Virus record (IMG/VR): IMGVR_UViG_3300044798_000130
Coordinates: 1 to 51,967 of that record
Length of the DNA stretch: 51,967 nt
Source of the DNA: a virus
Reading direction: 5' to 3' (one strand)
Under the pieces are notes generated by a model. That model was not told the origin of the DNA. It made no database searches and saw nothing but the letters and a program-made list of their open reading frames with translations. Made by a program: the position numbers and the translations under genes. Of this stretch, positions 6,944 through 15,153 are shown piece by piece. Each line of letters begins with the position of its first letter. Position 1 is the stretch's first letter.

Positions 6944-7083
6944 GTCTAAAATCCATGCTCTACAAAATCCTTCGCATATCTAACGACCTTAACGCCATCC
7001 AGAGAGGGCCGAAGGCTATTGGCAAGAGGATAGGCAGGAAGATGGTTGGTAGATTGGCGGGTAAGATTATTCGGAGGATTTAG
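6940..7083 (+). CDS. Small basic protein (phage type, unknown function)
   Basis: 47 residues, strongly basic (GKRIGRKMVGRLAGKIIRRI at the C-terminus) with an N-terminal helix (LYKILRISNDLNAI). Similar short basic proteins with an ISND.NAI...GK motif occur in many tailed phages; they may bind DNA or membranes. The start overlaps the upstream stop (ATGA). Confidence 0.55.
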   Translation: MSLKSMLYKILRISNDLNAIQRGPKAIGKRIGRKMVGRLAGKIIRRI

Positions 7084-7084
7084 T

Positions 7085-7225
7085 ATGAACATGACATGCC
7101 GATTGACCGGGCATATTGTAGTCCAAGGGGAATACCACGATACATGTTCCCGGTGCGGTGAACGATTTTATCACGCTCGCCGGGAACCCGAAAGACAGGC
7201 TACGTTTTATTGGTGGATGAGGTAG
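7085..7225 (+). CDS. Zinc-ribbon mini-protein
   Basis: 46 residues: a single early Cys (MTCRL) with HI, then HDTCSRCGERFYH, giving C...H...CxxC...H ligands for zinc. Ends with a Trp pair. One base separates it from the previous stop. Likely structural or nucleic-acid binding. Confidence 0.5.
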   Translation: MNMTCRLTGHIVVQGEYHDTCSRCGERFYHARREPERQATFYWWMR

Positions 7226-7320
7226 AAAATCTGTATCGGGCAGTGCCGATCCAGTATCGAGCGAATGCGGAAATCATTGAACAATATGCCAAAATGTTAG
7301 CTCTTTACTTGAAAACATGA
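7213..7320 (+). CDS. Very small hypothetical protein (GTG start)
   Basis: A 35-codon frame starting at GTG 7213 inside the previous gene (VDEVENLYRAVPIQYRANAEIIEQ...). Helical. GTG or the adjacent TTG would be the only possible starts, so the call is weak. Confidence 0.3.
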   Translation: MDEVENLYRAVPIQYRANAEIIEQYAKMLALYLKT

Positions 7321-7341
7321 AAGGACCGGGAGCCGGTAGCC

Positions 7342-7411
7342 AAATTCAACGGTGAATTTAGTAACCCAAATTTCAGGCATGAGAGGGAATTATCCGGCAC
7401 AATACCGGATA
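7342..7411. terminator. Two hairpins ending the plus-strand island
   Basis: Between 7321 and 7474 there is no gene. It contains two perfect inverted repeats: AAATTCA/TGAATTT at 7342-7348 and 7353-7359 (loop of 4), and TATCCGG/CCGGATA at 7391-7397 and 7405-7411 (loop of 7). CTCTTTTTG follows at about 7434. They sit between convergent transcripts and are a plausible two-way terminator. Confidence 0.45.
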
Positions 7412-7474
7412 TGCCCAAACAAGCCTAACAGATCCTCTTTTTGATGTACCTCGCCACTTAGTTAGTGACTATGA

Positions 7475-7789
7475 TCATTTTATCACAAAATGCTCCAGCA
7501 ACATGACCGCAATCGCGATGGCCACAATCGCCCATTCCCGAATGCTCAGATAAGCAATCGCTTCGCCCTCGCGTTTTCCGCCCTCTTTCGTAGAGCATGA
7601 GGTCAAATTATCGACCTTATCATTGATCGATGTTAACGAGACCTCTATCCGGGGCAGAGAGGCGGCGCATATTTCAAGTGCGGAGACCTTTCCCCAAAGC
7701 TGGCTTATATCACCATCGTGGCGCTTATCATTGCTCTCCAGCACGGAAACCCGCGCATGGAGGACTTCGGGATCACATGGTTCAGACAT
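7475..7789 (-). CDS. XhlA-like membrane protein: coiled coil plus C-terminal membrane anchor
   Basis: 104 residues from the ATG at 7789 (MSEPCDPEVL), preceded by GAGGGTG. A coiled coil (LHARVSVLESNDKRHDGD, then ISQLWGKVSALEI) is followed by a polar linker and one membrane helix (WAIVAIAIAVMLLEHFVI). This is the layout of XhlA-type haemolysin/holin-associated proteins, and the gene directly follows a holin-like gene. Probably works in membrane lysis at the end of infection. Confidence 0.6.
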   Translation of the reverse strand: MSEPCDPEVLHARVSVLESNDKRHDGDISQLWGKVSALEICAASLPRIEVSLTSINDKVDNLTSCSTKEGGKREGEAIAYLSIREWAIVAIAIAVMLLEHFVIK

Positions 7790-7797
7790 GTGCACCC

Positions 7798-7989
7798 TCA
7801 GGGCGCAGAGGTCTGGCCTCTGGTAGCAAACCAGAATGCGCCCCACCCAACGATTCCACCACCAAGCACTTTGGCAGCATCGGCAATGAATGCATTTCCT
7901 GACCAAGCCGCTGCAATAATTATGAAAAGATAAGCAATCAACACCTCTGAGAAAATGTAGAAACCTTCACCAAAATCTGCGATCGCCAT
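7798..7989 (-). CDS. Holin-like small membrane protein
   Basis: 63 residues with two hydrophobic segments (FSEVLIAYLFIIIAAAW and VLGGGIVGWGAFWFA) and a short basic end. Size and topology are like small phage holins. It starts directly after the stop of the gene upstream and is followed after 8 bases by the XhlA-like gene. No endolysin is recognisable nearby, fitting a host with an S-layer rather than peptidoglycan. Confidence 0.55.
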   Translation of the reverse strand: MAIADFGEGFYIFSEVLIAYLFIIIAAAWSGNAFIADAAKVLGGGIVGWGAFWFATRGQTSAP

Positions 7990-8145
7990 CTATTCCACCG
8001 CCTCCGCCCATCCGAGCCGAATCCATTTCTCAATCTGCCAGGCGGTCACGTCCATTGTGTCCGATTCCATTGTGTTGCCTGCTATTGCTTTCTGTGGATC
8101 GCTTACCGATCCATAATGAAAATCCTGAAGTATCCTAAGTTGCAT
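7990..8145 (-). CDS. Small hypothetical protein in late operon
   Basis: 51 residues (MQLRILQDFHYGS...WIRLGWAEAVE), with three Trp in the C-terminal helix. Preceded by GGAGGTAG within the upstream coding end, so translation is likely coupled. Resembles short proteins placed between connectors and fibre or lysis genes in phages (XkdX-like position), but family is not certain. Confidence 0.5.
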   Translation of the reverse strand: MQLRILQDFHYGSVSDPQKAIAGNTMESDTMDVTAWQIEKWIRLGWAEAVE

Positions 8146-8245
8146 GATCTACCTCCACAAAAACCGGCTCCTGCTCACCGGGCGGCTTATCGGTCCATCG
8201 CACTTCGTATTGCTTGCCATCCTTCTCGATGAGCTGTTTTTCCAT
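8135..8245 (-). CDS. Very small hypothetical protein
   Basis: 36 residues (MEKQLIEKDGKQYEVRW...), a likely small beta hairpin. It fits exactly between flanking genes, overlapping the next by 11 bases. Function unknown. Confidence 0.45.
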   Translation of the reverse strand: MEKQLIEKDGKQYEVRWTDKPPGEQEPVFVEVDHAT

Positions 8246-8247
8246 GA

Positions 8248-8679
8248 TCAGTCCCCGGTTTTGAACGCCTTTCCGCCCATACCAGGGTTCTTAGCCATGT
8301 GACATTCGGGATTTATTCCGTAAGTCATCATATATGATCTCTTTTTCATTGGTTTCCCTCCCGATCCGGGACGATAGAACGTGACGCCTAGATCTGTATA
8401 GGAGCCGTTAGGTATTTGTTCCTGGGTGGAATCCAGCATAGGCACGCAGCCACAACAATCATCTGGTTTTTCGGACTCCTTCACGATCCACTCTTCCAGC
8501 TCTGCCCCGTCTGTTGGGGTACCATCTGGCAGTACCAGGGCACGGCAACATTCTGGACAACTTATCAGGATCTTGCCGCCCGTGTCTTTCTTGTGCTGAA
8601 CAGCGAGTTTGATATCTCGCGCCTTGATTGTGATTGGGTTTTCACATACAGGGCAGTCGATTTTGATGTCATTAGCCAT
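8248..8679 (-). CDS. Zinc-ribbon virion or accessory protein, unknown
   Basis: 143 residues. An N-terminal zinc ribbon has CPVC and CPEC pairs 33 residues apart; a second cysteine group (DDCCGCVPML) lies in the middle; then a basic, Gly-rich tail with GGKPMKKRS. It lies between the connector-like gene and small late genes. ATTACCGGAGAAAT precedes the ATG. Could be a structural protein or a late regulator; no family is assigned. Confidence 0.5.
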   Translation of the reverse strand: MANDIKIDCPVCENPITIKARDIKLAVQHKKDTGGKILISCPECCRALVLPDGTPTDGAELEEWIVKESEKPDDCCGCVPMLDSTQEQIPNGSYTDLGVTFYRPGSGGKPMKKRSYMMTYGINPECHMAKNPGMGGKAFKTGD

Positions 8680-8708
8680 TATTATTTCTCCGGTAATTTT
8701 CTTCTCTG

Positions 8709-8789
8709 CTATCCTTTTGTGACTTTCGCCAATTTGCCAGACAGATCGGGAAAGGGGATTCTAAGGCGGGCCGTAAGTGGCCCGCGCAT
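8709..8789 (-). CDS. Possible 26-residue micro-protein over a strong hairpin
   Basis: The gap 8680-8802 contains a 26-codon frame (MRGPLTARLRIPFPDLSGKL...). Its first codons form a perfect stem, GCGGGCC/GGCCCGC at 8766-8772 and 8779-8785 with loop of 6. The hairpin may be a processing or attenuation signal between late genes and the peptide incidental. Confidence 0.3.
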   Translation of the reverse strand: MRGPLTARLRIPFPDLSGKLAKVTKG

Positions 8790-8802
8790 TGTAGAAATGT
8801 CT

Positions 8803-9348
8803 CTATAGGTATAACCGCCTGAGAAATTCGCGTCCGCTGAGTTTGCTAAATGCTGTAACCTTCTTAATAACATACCGATTTGTGAGATATTCAATCTCAC
8901 CGCCAACCACGCAAAGAGCATCGGCAGTAAGGACCTGTGCCAAAGATTGTGACCAGGAGCCGGAGGAGTTTTGGTACATTTGGGTGCTATCCATCCAGCG
9001 ACAGAGGAAAGCAGTTAGCACTTCTGAGGTGATTGGTTGCCCGCCCGTATCCACGCACTCGATTAGAATATTGCAATCCAGACCCGATGTAGTAACCGTC
9101 GGGACGGCGGTTAAGTTCGTGGTTGAATTTTTGGCGGCGGTCTGGATGAAGGATACTTTTTCAGAATTTATGAAAGCATCCCCGGCGCAATCCGTGTGGC
9201 CAGTGGTTGGTGATACCGTTATCCTGCATCGAAATGCCCCGGTTGGCTTTGTGCCCGTTAGAACCAAGGACGCGGCAGATGGACCGTTAAAAAGAGTCCA
9301 ATTGGATTTTGTCACGCGGTAAGCCGTACTTTTCAGCCCTGGCACCAA
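8803..9348 (-). CDS. Head-tail connector region structural protein, unknown
   Basis: 181 residues, beta-rich, Ser/Thr-rich, with a pattern like immunoglobulin or jelly-roll strands (LVLTGTKPTGAFRCRITVSP, CNILIECVDTGG). No signal peptide. The frame starts at TTG 9348 or GTG 9345, with AGGTGAT upstream. Located between the connector gene and the zinc-ribbon gene. A minor virion protein or fibre seems likely but is not shown. Confidence 0.5.
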   Translation of the reverse strand: MVPGLKSTAYRVTKSNWTLFNGPSAASLVLTGTKPTGAFRCRITVSPTTGHTDCAGDAFINSEKVSFIQTAAKNSTTNLTAVPTVTTSGLDCNILIECVDTGGQPITSEVLTAFLCRWMDSTQMYQNSSGSWSQSLAQVLTADALCVVGGEIEYLTNRYVIKKVTAFSKLSGREFLRRLYL

Positions 9349-9354
9349 TTAGAA

Positions 9355-9945
9355 TCACCTCGTAGATGTCGAAATATCAGAACTATATGCAATACTGCCA
9401 AACGTTAGCTCGACCGCTCCACCCAAATAGCCTTTCATCAAGCGGTAAGCCTCCGAACTCAGGAGACCGTTGTGCTTCTCTGGGTTGGAAGCAGCCAATG
9501 TCTCTGAGTACACCCCGCCAAGGTTGTAAATCTGGACTCCCTGCTCTTTCATGGCTTGTCTATCGGTGTTGTCCGAGTCCGCGAAGAATTTGTAAAGAGC
9601 TATTGCCTCTTCACAGCAGGCATCTTTGACATTTTGTGGCACAATTGGCAGACCGGTATCCTCATCCCAATCATGCACCTTGCCGTCAATCACTCGCGGG
9701 AAGGCGAGTGCCTGCTCATCGGCATCAATTGTGGTATTTCTATTATAGATGTAATATGTCAGTCCGGCAAATGGCATAGCGTCTATTGTTTTTGTGGCTC
9801 TCGTCAGATACCAGGCCATGCCAGAAACGAGCGCCAGAAATGCAGTTGCTCTCGGATCGCCTGAGAAATATGCGCCCGCCGAGGCAACCGACACATACGA
9901 ATCGGTGGAGGCGGCAATTGGCGTTAGCGTCCCTGATCCACTCAT
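9355..9945 (-). CDS. Head-tail connector, DnaT-like family
   Basis: 196 residues with the pattern of the phage DnaT-like/gp6-like adaptor family: SYVSVASAGAYFSG near the start, ATKTIDAMPFAG, then LAFPRVIDG and VPQNVKDACCEEAIALYKFF helices. Such proteins bind the portal ring as the first connector layer. Overlaps the upstream Ig-like gene by four bases. Confidence 0.65.
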   Translation of the reverse strand: MSGSGTLTPIAASTDSYVSVASAGAYFSGDPRATAFLALVSGMAWYLTRATKTIDAMPFAGLTYYIYNRNTTIDADEQALAFPRVIDGKVHDWDEDTGLPIVPQNVKDACCEEAIALYKFFADSDNTDRQAMKEQGVQIYNLGGVYSETLAASNPEKHNGLLSSEAYRLMKGYLGGAVELTFGSIAYSSDISTSTR

Positions 9946-10919
9946 GTAACCACCTCGGCATCTGCGATTGGCTCATCATAGTTGGGCGCAAATGCCAAGA
10001 TGTAATAGGTTCCTGGCACTAGGCGGAATGTGGCGATGCCTGCGCTGTTTGGGATCGCGGTTTTTTCTAATACAGTGCATGCCACGTCGGAATAAGCTTC
10101 TACCGTGGCTCCTGATATGGCAGCATGCGTGACAGAATTCGTGACTGCATAAGTCCAAGTCACTGATCCAACCGGATCAGAACCGGACGCAGCGATCGCG
10201 ATAAGTTGTGTACTGTTCGAATCGATCTCCTGGCGGATTTGTACCACGGTTGGGGCAAATCCTGCCTTGTCAGTCAGAGCGCGGGTTGTCTCGCTCCAAA
10301 CTTTTGTAGAGATCTCTTCTTTCGTTGGCGGAACCGCCGCCAATGTCATCACAGACCCGACCGCAGCGGGTGACGCCGGGAGGGCATTCACTTTCGCCAG
10401 AAAACCGGCGTGTGTGCCAATTGCCTCATCACAAACCGCGTCTGCAATATCTTCTTTGGTAGGTGGTGCCGTTGCCAGTGCAAAGCCGGTCTTGTCGGAA
10501 ACGGTGACAGAAGCCGCATTCAGACTGGCCTTTTGCAGAGCGCCAAAATCAATGTTGGCTTGCTCATTGACCGCTGCCGGAAGGTTGCCGCTCACATCAG
10601 CCGCCGCTATGGTAGCTGCATACTTCTGCCCGGCTGGCTCAGTCCAGAGAGCACCGGGGCAGCCTATGACAATGACGTTTGCGGTTGCAGATACCGGGAT
10701 GAGTAGCAGCATATTGCCGTTTGTTTCCACATCAGATATATCGAAATAATAGTAGCCATTGGAAAGCTCTGTCGGGTTGGTATCATCTACCGGTTTGGTG
10801 CTACCTCCATCGATTCGCAGATTGGCGGTGATGTTGGCGGCATCGCCCGTCACCGGGCTGCCGCTCGTGCGCCCGAACGCAAAGCAAATCCAGCGTTGTC
10901 CGGATGTGTTTTTTAACAT
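9942..10919 (-). CDS. Large structural protein with helical repeats and C-terminal Ig-like domain
   Basis: 325 residues. N-terminal beta domain (NITANLRIDGG, GYYYFDISDVETNG, LLIPVSATANV), then a middle with two related segments (APPTKEDIADAVCDE and VPPTKEEISTKVWSE, 40-50 residues apart), and a C-terminal Ig-like or carboxypeptidase-regulatory-like domain (AISGATVEAYSD...GIATFRLVPGTYYI). This architecture is seen in phage head fibre or decoration proteins. Sits between LamG and connector genes. Confidence 0.55.
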   Translation of the reverse strand: MLKNTSGQRWICFAFGRTSGSPVTGDAANITANLRIDGGSTKPVDDTNPTELSNGYYYFDISDVETNGNMLLLIPVSATANVIVIGCPGALWTEPAGQKYAATIAAADVSGNLPAAVNEQANIDFGALQKASLNAASVTVSDKTGFALATAPPTKEDIADAVCDEAIGTHAGFLAKVNALPASPAAVGSVMTLAAVPPTKEEISTKVWSETTRALTDKAGFAPTVVQIRQEIDSNSTQLIAIAASGSDPVGSVTWTYAVTNSVTHAAISGATVEAYSDVACTVLEKTAIPNSAGIATFRLVPGTYYILAFAPNYDEPIADAEVVT

Positions 10920-10920
10920 C

Positions 10921-11688
10921 TCAAATACCCCCGGCCATTAAGCGCCGATAGTATTGTTGCGCTTTGGGCCCCGGCAGTGTCGCCAGCCCCGGAAACGGAT
11001 CGGTGTCGTACATGCAGTACGGGAAAGCATAGAGGTACGCAACTTCCTCGGCGGAGAGGGCGCGATTGTAGATCATAATACATCCGATCAATCCCAAAAA
11101 ACCCGTAGTGCCTCCACCGTCTTGATAATTTCCAATTCTCAGGACATTTGGTACATTTGGAATTGCTGTAACTACTGTTGGACTGCCAATACCATCTATG
11201 TATATCACGCCAACCGTGTCTTTCAACGTCCCGGCAATTTGATGAGATATTCCAATAGTGGGCGCTGGGATCCGGGACAATCCATCAAGCCCTCCACCTC
11301 TGAGCCATATTGTATTCATATAAACAAACAAAGTCGCATTAGAGTTTACCTCCGCCTTGCTAACAATGGTTTTGTTGACATTGTAATTGAGAGAATTGAC
11401 CCATGAAATAATAGTCATTTCTGTAGATCGCTGATCAAATGATGCAATTTTAATGAAGTTATTACTCCCGTTGAACGCCAGCGCACCCCCACGTGGCCCC
11501 GGCACCCACCCGCTCGTGGGCGTATCTTCTCCGAAGCCTATCTTTGTGCCGTGATTTTCATTTCCTGAAGAATCATGAACAGTTGGGCCGCCATTCTCAT
11601 TGAACAGATATGAGGCCACCAAGTTCTGCGATGCCCAATGATCGCGGTTGAGCGGCGTATTGTAGAGCGGCTTGCAGATACCAGACAT
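10921..11688 (-). CDS. LamG-domain (concanavalin-like) virion protein
   Basis: 255 residues with a classic LamG/pentraxin-like layout: LVASYLFNENGG, VHDSSGNENHG, a central strand with GALAFNGSNNFIKI, MTIISWVN, and FLGLIGCIMIYNRALSAEEVAYLY near the end. It should bind glycans on the host surface, or decorate the capsid. Short N-terminal lead without signal peptide. Placed just upstream of the Ig-like gene in a cluster of head-associated adhesion proteins. Confidence 0.8.
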   Translation of the reverse strand: MSGICKPLYNTPLNRDHWASQNLVASYLFNENGGPTVHDSSGNENHGTKIGFGEDTPTSGWVPGPRGGALAFNGSNNFIKIASFDQRSTEMTIISWVNSLNYNVNKTIVSKAEVNSNATLFVYMNTIWLRGGGLDGLSRIPAPTIGISHQIAGTLKDTVGVIYIDGIGSPTVVTAIPNVPNVLRIGNYQDGGGTTGFLGLIGCIMIYNRALSAEEVAYLYAFPYCMYDTDPFPGLATLPGPKAQQYYRRLMAGGI

Positions 11689-11689
11689 C

Positions 11690-12055
11690 CTAAGATACCT
11701 CAGAAAGCTCGATGCCTTCCACCCTCAGCGTCACATTCTGCCCGGTATTGCTTCCAGCGGTCACTTTCGCATATTTCGCATAGACCGGCAACGGTGCTGG
11801 CCAGGAAGAGACAACATTATTTCCAAGCGCGGACCCATATGCACCGCCCTGCTTGTACCAATTTGAATTATCTGCACTCCACCAAACTTGAGCGATGGCA
11901 GCAACGGTCGGGCCGGTTGTACCGTTAGTGATCTTGATCCCCAGGCCCGCTTGATATCCGTCCTGCAAATCAAGCACAGAAGACGTATAATCGGCGGCAC
12001 CCGCGGTCAAGGTCACGTTATCGGCCAGAACAGTTACGACTTTTGTAGTTGCCAT
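11690..12055 (-). CDS. Small beta-rich structural protein
   Basis: 121 residues, Gly/Thr/Ala-rich strands (VVTVLADNVTLTAGAAD, then VWWSADNSNWYKQGG, and NVTLRVEGIELSEVS). Proteins like this are common as phage head decoration or fibre base subunits. Followed after one base by the LamG gene. Confidence 0.5.
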   Translation of the reverse strand: MATTKVVTVLADNVTLTAGAADYTSSVLDLQDGYQAGLGIKITNGTTGPTVAAIAQVWWSADNSNWYKQGGAYGSALGNNVVSSWPAPLPVYAKYAKVTAGSNTGQNVTLRVEGIELSEVS

Positions 12056-12056
12056 C

Positions 12057-12299
12057 TCATTTCACCCGGTTTGCGGTCGTGGTCATTGCTGCCGATATGG
12101 TTTTTTCTTTGGTCTGCCTACCACGCCATTTCAGGAGAGCGGCTTCGGCCAGGAGCATGAACTTTGGCCGGGCTTCCTCGGAGCAGAGGTGGCGAGCAGA
12201 GAAGGCGAACGTGCTGCCATCCGGCTCCATCCATGTGGCGGTGATGCTGCCGCAATCATCCTTGCCTTCATCCAGTTTTACTTCTATTATCCAAGCCAA
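12057..12299 (-). CDS. Small hypothetical protein in head region (TTG start)
   Basis: 80 residues, start TTG at 12299 with GGAGG nine bases upstream; no ATG is available. An N-terminal strand pair (AWIIEVKLDEG, SITATWMEPDG) and a basic helical C-terminus. Unknown role. Confidence 0.5.
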   Translation of the reverse strand: MAWIIEVKLDEGKDDCGSITATWMEPDGSTFAFSARHLCSEEARPKFMLLAEAALLKWRGRQTKEKTISAAMTTTANRVK

Positions 12300-12350
12300 A
12301 TCAAAGCCTCCTGTAGTTTATTATTACTCCAAAAAAAATAATTAAGAGAA

Positions 12351-13550
12351 TCAAATCCTCTTCATTCGCACAGTCATGACGCCGCCTGCCAATGTGGTCA
12401 GAGTGCCGGAAAAGTCCAATGCAAGACGTTCGGTGCTGTTTACCTTGCATAAGCCGCTGCCCGTGGCGGGAGTGCTGCTTATGATGGTGTTGGCCGTTCC
12501 CTTCAGGTTCACAACTGCCTGAATTACCGCCGATCCCTGCGCCGGTGTCTGCGTGCCGGTGCATTTCGTTAGGGTCAGATTGACGGGACTTGCATCATTT
12601 CCGGCCACGGTATGTACTTCAGATACCGCCACAACCTGCCAGGATGAGGTAGGAACAAAGACATTGGTATCCACAGAAGCCGCGCTTATGGGCACATTGA
12701 AGTCCCAATATTGGGGAACGATGACGCCGCCCACTGTCAACTTATCGACGGTGGTTACTGCTAGGGATTTGTCGGTATATACAGTCGTATTGCCCTTCAG
12801 GACCACGGCACCGCCGCCGGTCGTGGTTGTGGTCAGGCCAGCACCTAAGATATTGCCATTGAAGGTATTCGTTCCTAGTGGCGAACTGTAACCGCCCGTC
12901 ATGGCCGAGAAATCAACCACGCCACTTCCAGAGAGCCCGGTCAGGCTCTTATTAGCAGCGATGGTGATATCTTCAAGGATCTTTAGCGCGCCGGTTGATG
13001 TGGTTATGCCGGCCGTGCCTACCGTGATGCCAGACGCGCCGGATTGAACCAGGCTATAGCCGCTATCCTGGGTTATGGCTTTGGTAGTCATTGCCCCATT
13101 GATGTCCACTGCGCCGGTTCCTGATGTGATCCCGCCCGATCCTTGCTGAGTCAGGTTATATCCAGAATCCTGGGTGATCGCGCGCGTGGTCGCTGCCCCG
13201 TTGATATCGATTATGCCGCCGATGGTGCCGGTCCCCGTTGGCATCTTCCAAGCACCAGTGGCATTGGACCAATCGATACCGCCGCTGCCAGTGGTTGAAT
13301 ATAGGGAATGGTTGGCCGCGAATCGCAGATTGCCATCATAGACGCCACCGTTTACGGTCCCGCCGGTGATAGTAGCAATTCCAGCAATGGTTACATCGCC
13401 ATCTATGAAGCTATCAGCATCTCCCACATCGAGCCCATGCCCGATGAGATAGCCGGCGGTGGAATAATTCTCACTCCGGGGATACCACTGAGCCCCGGTC
13501 AACCCGGACACTAGAACAAAGATTGCCAAAAAGATAAGAAGTTTTCTCAT
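12351..13550 (-). CDS. Secreted repeat-rich fibre-like protein directly after the capsid gene
   Basis: 399 residues with a Sec-type signal peptide (MRKLLIFLAIFVLVSGLTGA). The mature part is Gly/Thr-rich with about 30-residue repeats: DINGAATTRAITQDSGY NLTQ and DINGAMTTKAITQDSGY SLVQ, then GITVGTAGITTSTG. This is a beta-helix or trimeric fibre style. The C-terminal 100 residues (IVPQYWDFNVPISAASV...) look like a globular cap. AGGTTGAAAAG precedes the ATG. Unusual: a signal peptide on a fibre-like gene between capsid and connector genes, so it may be exported to the host surface or be an S-layer-like decoration. Confidence 0.6.
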   Translation of the reverse strand: MRKLLIFLAIFVLVSGLTGAQWYPRSENYSTAGYLIGHGLDVGDADSFIDGDVTIAGIATITGGTVNGGVYDGNLRFAANHSLYSTTGSGGIDWSNATGAWKMPTGTGTIGGIIDINGAATTRAITQDSGYNLTQQGSGGITSGTGAVDINGAMTTKAITQDSGYSLVQSGASGITVGTAGITTSTGALKILEDITIAANKSLTGLSGSGVVDFSAMTGGYSSPLGTNTFNGNILGAGLTTTTTGGGAVVLKGNTTVYTDKSLAVTTVDKLTVGGVIVPQYWDFNVPISAASVDTNVFVPTSSWQVVAVSEVHTVAGNDASPVNLTLTKCTGTQTPAQGSAVIQAVVNLKGTANTIISSTPATGSGLCKVNSTERLALDFSGTLTTLAGGVMTVRMKRI

Positions 13551-13560
13551 CTTTTCAACC

Positions 13561-14571
13561 TCACGGCTTCAGGACAGCGAATGGGGATCTGCTCGCGGTT
13601 CCAGCGATGTCCACCGGTATGGGGCAGCACCAGCCTATTCGGCATGTGGCCTTCAGGAGAATAACATCCTGTTGCATTGCATTGATCAAGACAACCCCAG
13701 CTGCATCGGTGACCACGCCAGTATCCGTCATGGAAAGCTGAATATCCTGTCTCCATGCATAGAAGGCCTTCTTCCAGTTACCCGCGATCATCAGGGCAGT
13801 GCTGGCATCAAGGCTGTCATTCTGGAGGAAATTGACATCTACACCGGCGAGGGAATATTTCGGAGTTCCCTGACCATTTTCCTGTGCCCATAATGGTATG
13901 CCGTCAGAAGACCGTATGCCACGCATTACCGCCTTCTGGCTGAGATCGGCTACAATGCCATCCACGTTGTACCTCTTGCCCTCCACCAGGCCAAAGAGGC
14001 CACCTACGCCCAAAATGGCATCATACATGTCCACGAAGGTTTTGCCAGATCCGACGGAATCGGATTTGTCAATCACCATGCTATTGTCGGTGGCCGTATG
14101 ATAGATGCTGTCGGGGAAGGCAGCCGGTGCATTGGTATCATCCCACATCACGGCCTGGTCGAATTTACGGGCTATGGACTCGGCCAATCTGGGCTTGATT
14201 TCCGCCCACAGGTCGAAGCCATCTGCAAGATCTGCGATCATATCCTTGGGGATTGGGACCACAACGCCCATTTTCGCGGCGGTGATTGTCGAATTGGTCC
14301 AGCCCTGCTTCGTGGTCTGGAGAAGACCGCCAGCTACTTCGGGCGAGGTGCCGTCGCCTGCCTCAGTGTCCACCCAATAGGCTTCGGGATACAGGGACAT
14401 AACGGCCCGGCTCTCGATTTTGGTGGACATATTGGGCTCTCTCTTCATCAGGCCCATAATCGCGCTCTGCGTGATTGTTTCCTGGATCACACCCGGAACA
14501 TATTTCGGGTTGATCATGCCTGCCGTCACCAAACCGGATCGGGCCAATACTTCATCGTAAGTTGCTACCAT
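13561..14571 (-). CDS. Major capsid protein (HK97 fold)
   Basis: 336 residues following the scaffold gene. HK97 features include the N-terminal arm region (TKIESRAVMSLYPEAYWVDTEAG), the E-loop-like QTTKQGWTNSTITAAKMGVVVPIPKDMI segment in two parts, a spine helix (WAEIKPRLAESIARKFDQAVMW) and a C-terminal strand that repeats VDVNFLQN...LMIAGNWKKAFYAWRQ. Length and position between scaffold and fibre genes are usual. No protease domain is seen; the separate scaffold suggests no fused delta domain. Confidence 0.85.
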   Translation of the reverse strand: MVATYDEVLARSGLVTAGMINPKYVPGVIQETITQSAIMGLMKREPNMSTKIESRAVMSLYPEAYWVDTEAGDGTSPEVAGGLLQTTKQGWTNSTITAAKMGVVVPIPKDMIADLADGFDLWAEIKPRLAESIARKFDQAVMWDDTNAPAAFPDSIYHTATDNSMVIDKSDSVGSGKTFVDMYDAILGVGGLFGLVEGKRYNVDGIVADLSQKAVMRGIRSSDGIPLWAQENGQGTPKYSLAGVDVNFLQNDSLDASTALMIAGNWKKAFYAWRQDIQLSMTDTGVVTDAAGVVLINAMQQDVILLKATCRIGWCCPIPVDIAGTASRSPFAVLKP

Positions 14572-14575
14572 ATTA

Positions 14576-15076
14576 TCATCTCGCGGTTGGGCTTCCCACG
14601 CCGGCCAACATCCTCAGAGCAGCATTCATTTCATCATTTTCTGTCTGTAGCTGCCCAGCAGTTACTGGCGGCACGGGCTTGCCCGCATCATGCTTGATCC
14701 CTAGCTTTTTCCGCAAGGCTTCGGCATGTGTCTTTAGGCTCGCTTCGTCCATGCCCTTCAGCTCCTCGATCCAATCAGCGGGGAGACCAGCTTCCTTGCC
14801 AATCTTCTGCCGGAGATCTCCGAGTTCGTAGCTTGTGAGCTTGGTTTTGAGTCCTTGGATCTCTGTTTGTGTTGTTCCAAGGGAGTTTTCCAAAGCGGCT
14901 GCCCGTTGCAGAGCACTTTCAAGCTCTGTCTTTGGGACATAATTTGCCAGCTTGCGGTTCAACGATGCCTGGTACTGCTGCTCAGTCTGGAAGACTTTGT
15001 AGGGACCGGGCGTATTCACTACAGGGTCCGCAATGGGAACGGCTGGAGTGGTTGGAGTGCTAGGGTCTTCTGTCAT
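14576..15076 (-). CDS. Capsid scaffolding protein
   Basis: 166 residues from the ATG at 15076. A Pro/Thr-rich N-terminus, then long coiled coil (ELESALQRAAALENSL, TQTEIQGLKTKLTSYEL), and helical C-terminus (DEMNAALRMLAG). Directly upstream of the capsid gene, as expected for scaffolds that shape the procapsid. An in-frame TTG three codons earlier is a less likely start. Confidence 0.75.
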   Translation of the reverse strand: MTEDPSTPTTPAVPIADPVVNTPGPYKVFQTEQQYQASLNRKLANYVPKTELESALQRAAALENSLGTTQTEIQGLKTKLTSYELGDLRQKIGKEAGLPADWIEELKGMDEASLKTHAEALRKKLGIKHDAGKPVPPVTAGQLQTENDEMNAALRMLAGVGSPTAR

Positions 15077-15153
15077 GGTAATCAATCCGGGGCTTTAGAG
15101 CACATCGGATATAGAATTAAAACCTATTATTGAAAAAGGATAATTGACTGCTA

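Noticed and set aside
12990-13230. Possible CRISPR-like or direct repeat array
   Set aside because: The imperfect repeats are coding repeats of the fibre-like protein, not spaced identical units.
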